Below are positions 20,601 to 29,600 of a DNA stretch of 32,457 nt, piece after piece. The stretch lies in contig NZBA01000062.1 in NCBI GenBank assembly GCA_002686265.1, positions 1 through 32,457 of the forward strand, read 5' to 3'. The DNA is from Planctomycetota bacterium (lineage in GTDB: Bacteria; Planctomycetota; UBA1135; GCA-002686595). Made by a program: the position numbers and the translations under genes. A model generated the notes under the pieces. The model was given only the letters and a program-made list of their open reading frames with translations, did not search any database and was not told the DNA's origin. Every line of letters begins with the position of its first letter. Within the stretch, counting starts at the first letter, position 1.

Positions 20601-23600
20601 CGGGTGTTGCCGACCCGCTCTTCAATCGGATTCCGATCGTTCCCTGGAGTTTCAACACCGCCACGCAGATCGCCCAGAGTATCGAAGCGGTGATCGACGG
20701 ATTGCCATTTGGAGTGGACGCCAGACGGTCGGGACACCGCGTGGCACTGGCCGGACCGATTGTCACCGTCAACACCGGTCTGGCGCCGGGACTGCAAACT
20801 CAGGATCCGACGGATGCCGTCAAGACCAACAAGGAAGTGATCAGGGTCGTCGGCGGCAGGGTGGTTGGCCAGGCGCTTGGCGCGCTCGGCGCGACAGAGC
20901 TTGGATTCGAGGATACGCTGGCGGGCGACGAATACGGCGCTTTCTTTGCCTCCGGCCCGCCACCGGGATCACCACAGCCCGCCCAGGGCGGCTGGCCGGG
21001 TTCGTTGCGTGACCTGGACAACATGCACGAGGGTGCCTACATCGACGACATCATCGTCGGCTTTGCCAGTCGCGGCGAGGAGATCTTTGCGGCCCCCGAC
21101 AACACGACCATCGTGGACAACTTTGAATTGCTCGACGCCGAACTGCCGTTTGTGCACAACGAGACGCTCGTCGGCGAGTACCAGCTTGATATCCGCCGCG
21201 GCGAGGAATTTGGATTCTGGTCCAGTAGTACCTTCGTCGATACAGAAGGCTTGACTCGCCTGCGGACCGTCGACGCCAACGACCGGGCCGTGCAACAGAT
21301 GTCGCTGGTGGCCAGTTCCGGCGAGTTGATCGCCGACACAGACTTGTTCAGCGTGACCGACGGTGTGCACATTCGGACGTTCGAATTTGAGGACCTGTCG
21401 CTGCCGGCCAACGATCCGGATGTCGGCGTCACGCCAGGCCATGTGGCGGTGCTGTTCCAGCCCAGCGACAGCGCCGCGCGGATCGCCGAGCGGGTGCGCG
21501 ACGCGATCAACGCCGAACACAATGCGGGCGGATTTGATGTAACGGCCGCTCTCTACGACGGGACCGCGCTAGGCGTGGCCGGGACGGGTGAGTTGGTGAA
21601 CTTGATCGGCAATGCCCGCTTTATTGGCTCGAGCAACGTGAACGGTCAGATCAACGGCGGCAGCACGCTGCTCAGCGACGAGGTGTTCCGCTTCGAAAAC
21701 GCCTCGACCGATGACAACATCGAGTCGATCACGATCACGCTCCCCTTCGGCTGGGCCTTCGCCACGCAGTTGCGAAGCGGAACCGACGGTACGAACGTGA
21801 GCTCGAAGTCGAACCAGGTTGGTGTGACGTTCTCGAAACGCGATGTCAACGAGTTCACGATCGACTTCTCGCGGTTTGCTCCCGGGCAGAAATTCATGTT
21901 CGGAACCACGATCTCTAGTCCCCTGACCTTCGACGGGATCGCGCACGGTCGCGAGTTGGCAGGCACCGCCGTCGAGATCGCCTTCGCCAGCGGACGGGTA
22001 GTGAGCGAGCAGTTTACTAACATTCCCTATAACGGGACTGTGGCCACCGTGTTGGGCGACGACCGTATCGCCGCCATCGGCTTTGACACCTTCGGCGATC
22101 GCAACGTCCAGCGCGATCAGGGCCAGATCGTGATTGACTCGAGCGTCATCACCGACTCGCAGCAATTCGGTGTACGGGCCGACGCGGGACAACGCACGCG
22201 GCCCGATCTGGTGACTCTGCTGGCCGACAACCCGCACGCCGGTCCACCGATCAACCAGAACGCGATCAACACCGACCGTCTGGCTCCCGGACCCATCATC
22301 TCGAACAACGTAATCGTGAGAGGTGGCCAGGGCGGCATCCTCTTCAGCGGTGAAACCAACGCCACTGAGCCCGGTGCCGTGCCGTTTGGCCGGATTGTGA
22401 ACAATACGATCTACGGTGGCGGGATTTCCGGCGACATCGGGATTCAGGTTAGTGATTCGTCCAGCCCGACTTTGCTGAACAACGTTATCTCCGATTTCCA
22501 GACCGGGATCGACGTCGACAACAGCTCGGCGACAACCGTCATCGGTGCCACGCTGTTTCAGAGCAACAGCAACAACGGCGTGATTGCCGGCGTGGTGTTT
22601 GGTCCTACCACGGGTCCGGGATCATTCCCCATCCCATTGGATCCGAACGAACCACTCTTCGTGGACGGCAATGCCGGCAACTTCTATCCGGAAGCGGGAT
22701 CGCTGGTCATCGACAGCTCGTTGGATTCGTTGCAGGATCGCGACGACTATGCCAACCGCATCCGCGCCCCGCTGGGCATCGCGCCTTCCCCGATTCTGGC
22801 GCCCGACCGGGACGTGTTTGGGCAATTACGTTCGGACGACCCGAACGTATCGACGCCGTCCGGCCAAGGTACCAACGTATTCAAAGACCGCGGGGCCCTG
22901 GATCGAGCCGACACCACCGGCCTCATCGCCACACTGATCACGCCCCGCGACAACGATGCGGACGGCAACGATGTCGATCCGAACGAATCGTTTGTTGCGC
23001 TGGCCACCGGCGTGCTGTCAAATTTTGAGATCCTGTTGGTCGATACCGACGGCACCGGACCCGATCCCAACACGATCACTAGCCAGTCGTTTTTACTCAC
23101 GGAAAACGGCCGCACGCTGGTCGAAGGCATCGATTACGTGTTCGGGTTCAACGCCACCAGCAATTCGATTCGATTCACTCCGTTTTCCGGAATCTGGCGT
23201 CCTGCCAGTGCCTATGAGATTGCCCTGAATAATCGCGACGGAATCGTGATCGACGTCCCTGATGTCGTGGACGTCAACGATGGCTTGCAGTTCACCATTG
23301 AAGGTACCGCGGGTGCCGTTGCCACATTTGAATTCGAAAGCGGCTATAGCATTCAGGTTCCCGAAACGTTCAGCCTCCAAATTCCAGAAAAGGCTGCGGG
23401 ACTCGGCGGCATTGAAGATGGCGAATCATTCACAGTCGGCGACGGAACGCAGTTTCAGGTTTTTGAATTCGATCTCAACGGCAACTCCAGCCCACTAAAT
23501 ACGGCCATTGCATTGAATGCGACTGATACGCTCGATCAGATTGCCGGCAAGATTGTCCTCGCACTCATCGCAGCTGATCTCGGTTTGTCGCCGCGTGACC

Positions 23601-26600
23601 TCGGTGGCGGTGTCGTGGAGCTCGGCAGCCTGACGAACCACAATCTCGACACAACCGCTAGCAGTCTAACGCAGTCAGGACAAGCGACGGGCATCGTGGA
23701 TGGCGAATTCTTCACGGTGGAGGATGGCGATCAGCAAGTCAATGGTTTGTCACGGCTGGTGACATTCGAGTTCGATGATGACGGAAGTGTGAGCTCTGGC
23801 AGTGTCACGATCGACTTGCAGATTCCGACCAACGACCAAACACCGCATCACATTCTGATCGCGGAGCGGCTCGAAGCTGCCATTCTGGCGGAAGCGATTG
23901 GACTGCCCGCAACCGATCATTTGGGAGACGGTTTGGTGCACTTGGCAGGGACGCCGGCTCAACTGGCTGATGTCACCGCTAGCAGTCTGGCTTTGTCCGG
24001 GCTGCCGGGAGTCGCCAGTTCGCTGACGATGCAGGTTCCGCTCGAAGGCACAGGCGTCGGTGGTATTCTGGATGGCGAAGTTATCACGATCAGCGACGGC
24101 ACGAACACAGTTTCGTTCGAGATTGATCTCGATGGCAATACGGCCGCCGGCAACACGCCGATCTCCTTGGGGGCGGATTCCACGCAAGACGAAGTCACCA
24201 ATGCACTTGTCAATGTCATCTCCAATGATGCGACATTGAATTTGACGCCCACCAACGAAGGCACTGGTGTCCTTCGATTGAATGAGACGATCTTGCATTC
24301 GGTGGATGTCTCGATGACACGCATAACGTTGGCTGGTGTAGCCGGGGGAGCCATTCCTATCCTCTTCCTGCCTTCGTCAACAGCGTTCACACAGACTCAG
24401 CTGCAGGGTGCCATCATCAACGCGATCAATCGATCTGGCCTGACGAGCGTAGTCGCGACTCCACGTGGCACGGAAACGATTTTCGTGGACTCCGCAGTCG
24501 ATGTGCAGAATATCTCGAATTTCCTATTGGCGGCGATTGCCGATGTCGCGGGCAACCCCTTGCAGCCCAACCGCCCACCTAACGACAGTCGTTTCACGAT
24601 TCAAACGCCAGGTGTCGTGTGGGATTACGGCGACGCACCCGATAGCGACCTTGCACCACAATATCCAACCCTGTTGGCCAACAACGGAGCTCGCCATGTC
24701 ATCCTTGATGAACTAAATGGACTCTATCTTGGCAGTGCGAAGGATGTGCTGGCCATTGACCCAGAACCAGACGGTCAACCAAATGCGAACGCCAACGGCG
24801 ACGACCTCAATGGAGATGCGGACGAAGGTGGAGTGGCCATCGATGGAATCTTCACACCGACTTTTGAGACGCCCCTGACGATTACATCGTCGGGCGTTGG
24901 GTTCGTCGATGGTTGGGTTGACCATAACCAAGACGGCGACTGGGATGATCCGGGCGAACGAATCCTGGACAGCGTTGCCGTCATTGCCGGGATGAACACG
25001 TTGGTTGCCAACGCGACTCCTTCCGGCGCATTGCTCGGCGAGACCTTCGCACGATTCCGACTTAGTCGCGTTGGTCCGACGTTCCCCACCGGACTGGTTG
25101 TGGACGGCGAAGTCGAAGACTACGCGGTTCGTGTCATCTCGAATGTGCCGCCCACTGTCGTCGGTACTGGTATTCCTGATGTGCCTACGGCGATTGAAGA
25201 CAATGCAATCCTGCCGTTTGACATTTCGAACTACTTTGACGACTTGGATCTTCCTCCCAACAGCAACAACGATTCCCTCACCTTCAGTGTCGCTGGCAAT
25301 GACAACGTGACTCTGGTGAGTCCGACGATTGGTGCTGGCAGCAGTATTCTGACCTTGACGTTGTTGCAGGATCAAAACGGCACGGCGGCGATCACGATCC
25401 GAGCGACGGATCACGGAAGCCGATTTGTCGAAGATACGTTTTTGCTCACTGTTGCGGCCGTCAACGACGAGCCTAAGATTGTGGCGGCACCAAGCTCTGC
25501 CAATGTGGCTGAAGACACCCCCGAATCGATTTCTGGTATCTCGGTGGCGGATGTCGACGCGGTCGAAGGTACTGGCGACATTCAAGTCACCTTGCAAGCC
25601 AACAGTAGTGGCCAGCTAACTGTTCGCACGGACGTTGCGACTGGTCTCATCGTGACGGGGAATGATTCCTCACAAGTTGTGCTCACGGGCACTCCCGCTG
25701 AAATCAATGCGACGTTTGGCGCCTCGGCCGGCTTGGTCTATCTGGGAGCTCTCGACTTCTCTGGAACGGAATCGATCGTTATCAAAGTCGACGATCTAGG
25801 CAATACACCTGGCCCTGCTAAGCAAGCAATTCCGCATACGATCACCGTCACCGTGGCCGCCGAAAACGACGCACCGACGATCAATATCCCAACAGGCCTT
25901 ATTACGACGCCGGAAGATGTGGACAAATCCATCACGGGCTTGCAGATTGTAGACCCGGATGTCGGTACGGGCGACATGCAAGTCGCCCTGAATGTGAACA
26001 ACGGCACGCTATCGCTGGCTAACGGTTTGGCGGGCCTGACGCATTCGGGTAACGGAACCGGAGCAATTTCGATTCAAGGCAAATTGAACGATATCAACTT
26101 GGCACTCCAGGACATGGTGTACTCGGGTGATGACGATTTCAACGGCACTTCGACAATCAGTATCAATGTCAGCGATCTAGGCAATACACCTGGTCCCGAG
26201 CCCATGACGGCTACGGCTGAGCTGCCGATCACCGTGTCAGCGGTCAATGACAAACCTGAGTTCCTCATCGACCCGGCAGCCAACGTGCTACAGGAAATCA
26301 TCGAAGACGCTGGGCTTCAACACATTAGTGAATTCGTTTTGCAAGATACGATTTCAGCCGGGCCAGCTGACGAGATCGGGCAGACACTTGGGTTTGAACT
26401 GAGTTTTGAAAGCCTTACGGGCACCCTTGCCTTTACCACTAGAGAAATCAGCGTTGAGACTGGAGACCTGACCTACCAAACCGATGTCGACACGAACGGA
26501 TTTGTCGTGATTAGAGTGGTCCTGGTCGATAATCTCGTTGGCGGAGAACGGCAACAGGGCTCCGCAGAATCTGATCCTCAATTCTTTACGATCGATGTTG

Positions 26601-29600
26601 AGGCGATTAACGACGCGCCATCCTTCGACCCTGGGCCAAATCAGACGATCAATGAAGACGCGGGAGATATTGTGGTCTCAGCATGGGCGGAGAATATTGT
26701 GACAGGGCCGATTACCGCGAGAGACGAGTTGACCCAAGTGTTGGACTTCCCGCTTCTCGAGGTGGTGAATGGGTTGTCCATAGGCGAATTGGCATTCGAC
26801 CAGTGGCCCACCATCGATTCCGCGACAGGTGACCTAACCTATCGGACGGCGCCCGATACAAACGGACAGAGAGTGTTCAACGTGCGACTCTTGGATGACG
26901 GGCTCGACGGAATTCCGCCCAACAACCCTTTGAACGTTAACGCGTCGCAGACCCATCGACTCACGATCACCGTCATTGGAATCAACGATCCGCCTGAATT
27001 CACGATTGCTGGTACCAGCCAGACCATCGACGAAGATTCAGATGAAGTCACGGTGGACAATTTCATTACCGGCATTGTGCGGGGTCCAAGTTCGGCCGTG
27101 GACGAAGAAGGCCAGGTCGTTCAATTTGACATCTCGTTCGTCACGACTGGGAGCCTCGTCTTCGAGACGTTGCCGAAGATCGTGATTGATGAGACAGACG
27201 GTACCGGCGATCTGGTTTTCAAACCGCTGCCAAATACGAATGGACAATCGGTGGTCACGCTGACACTCAATGACAGTGGCAGTAATGTTCCTCCCAACGT
27301 CAACAGTTCCGCACCTCAGACCTTTACCATCACCGTTAACGCAATCAATGATGCTCCGACGTTCACCGTAGGCCCCGACGTTATGGTAGATGAGGATTCG
27401 GGGCTACAAACCCTCACTGGTTGGGTATCAGACGCAAGTGCCGGCCCCAATGAGGCACAGACATTAACCTTTGACTTGAGAGTCAATGGTGTACCCACCG
27501 ACAATCTGAGCTTTGCGACTCCTCCACGGGTGAACCAAAATGGTGATCTTTCGTTTGAGCCAACCGTCAATACCAATGGTACCGCAACTGTCGTCATTTC
27601 ACTGAGTGATGATGGTAGTGGATCGCCACCCAACGAGAATACCTCCACCGAACAGACGTTTTCCATCAGCGTCACTGCGACCAACGATCCACCCGTGGTC
27701 ATCAATCCAATCAGCGACGTGACCGTTGACGAAGATGCAGCCAACACAGAGATCGAGGTGTTTCCGTCCGTCTTCCAGGACGTTGACATCAACCTGTTTG
27801 AAAACGATCAACTCACGCTGACCGCGACCAGTAGCGATCCGTCGTTGGTGCAAGTCAACCTGCCGGCGTCGCCAATTATCGATGTAAGTACCAACACCTT
27901 GATGTTGTCGCTGGATTATCAGCCGGATCGCAATGGCCAGGCTGTCGTGCAAGTGACCGCGACGGACGGTGACAACGAATCGGCGACCAGTGTCTTCACC
28001 GTGACGGTCAACGCTGTTAACGATGCACCGACGGTGGGCGGCGTGACTGCGATCTCCGTGCCGGAAGACACCATCAGTTCGTTGGACGGTGTGGTCATCG
28101 GGGACATCGACGCGGCTGAATCGGCTGGCAAGATCGAGGCCACGTTCAGGGTCAGTCAAGGTATTCTCTCGCTTCGCAGCAACGTGGCAGGCGGCGTCAT
28201 GAGCAGCGAGATCACGGTCAACGATGGTGCGACAGTCGTTGTTAAAGCAACTCCAGTAGCGATCGCCGCCACGTTGGCCACCAGCAATGGTCTGACCTAT
28301 TTGGGCAACACGGACTACAACGGCAGCGATAACTTGGTGATCACCGTTGCAGACGAAGGTGCCAGCGGCAGCGGTGGAGCGTTGGTGACTACCACGACGA
28401 TTGGCTTGACCGTTACTGCGGTTAATGACTCGCCGATCGCCACGAACGATTCGCGGACGACGGCCGAAGACACCGTGTTGTCTTTCAGCGCTGCGAGTCT
28501 GCGAGTCAACGACGTCCCTGCCCCCTCCACCGCGACGGACGAAGCTTCGCAGATGCTTGTCGTGAGCATTCCGGCCAATCACACCAGTGCCAACGGCGGA
28601 ATAGTGACATTGAGCAATGGAACGATCGATTACACCCCACCGCTCGACTTTAATACTCCGTTCAACGGTGTTGATACCTTCACTTATACGGTGACCGACG
28701 ATGGCCAGCCGGCCCAAAGCACCACTGGCCTGGTCACCGTTACAGTGACATCCGTCAACGACGCTCCCATTACGTTGGGCGATGGACAATCCACACCAGA
28801 AGATGTGCCCTTGGTCTTTGACGCATCGGTGTTGGCCACCAACGATCTACCCGGCCCGACTGATGAACTTGGCCAGTTTTTGACGGTGACCGCCGTCGAG
28901 CCGACCACGGCCAATGGTGGCATCGTCAGTCTGATTTCCGGGTCGATTCGGTACATTCCGTCGGCCGATTTTGTCGGACAGGATGAAGTTGTGTACACGG
29001 TTCGCGATAACGGGTTCAGTGGTCCAGACTCGGACCCACGTGAGTCGAAAGGAACACTGACGGTTGTTGTTACCGAAGTGAACGACGCACCAATCGCCAA
29101 CGACGACCAATTACAGGTGGCCGAGGATGGGATTCTCACCATCAGCCCCAACGACTTGCTGGCCAACGACGAGCCGGGACCGGCAAACGAAAACAATCAG
29201 ACATTGACGCTGTTGGGGACTGCAGGTGAGTCAGCAAATGGCGGAACGGCCAGCCTCAACGGAGGCGTAATCACCTATTTGCCGCCAGCCGATTTCAACG
29301 GCCTCGATACCTTTACCTACGAGATTGGTGACAACGGTTCGACGAATGGGTCCACCGTTACAAAGATGGATGTCGGAACCGTCACGATTACCGTCCACGA
29401 GGTAAACGATGCACCGATCGCCGTCCCGGACAATGTCAATGCCACGGAAGATACGACGTTGCAATTCAATGGCACCGCCTTGACGATCAATGACCAACGC
29501 GGTCCGAGCAACGAGAGTTCGCAAGGCCTGACGATTGATAGCGTCGGTGCCACGAGCGCTCAGGGAGGGTTCGTGAGCCTAAACTCGCAAGTGATTACCT

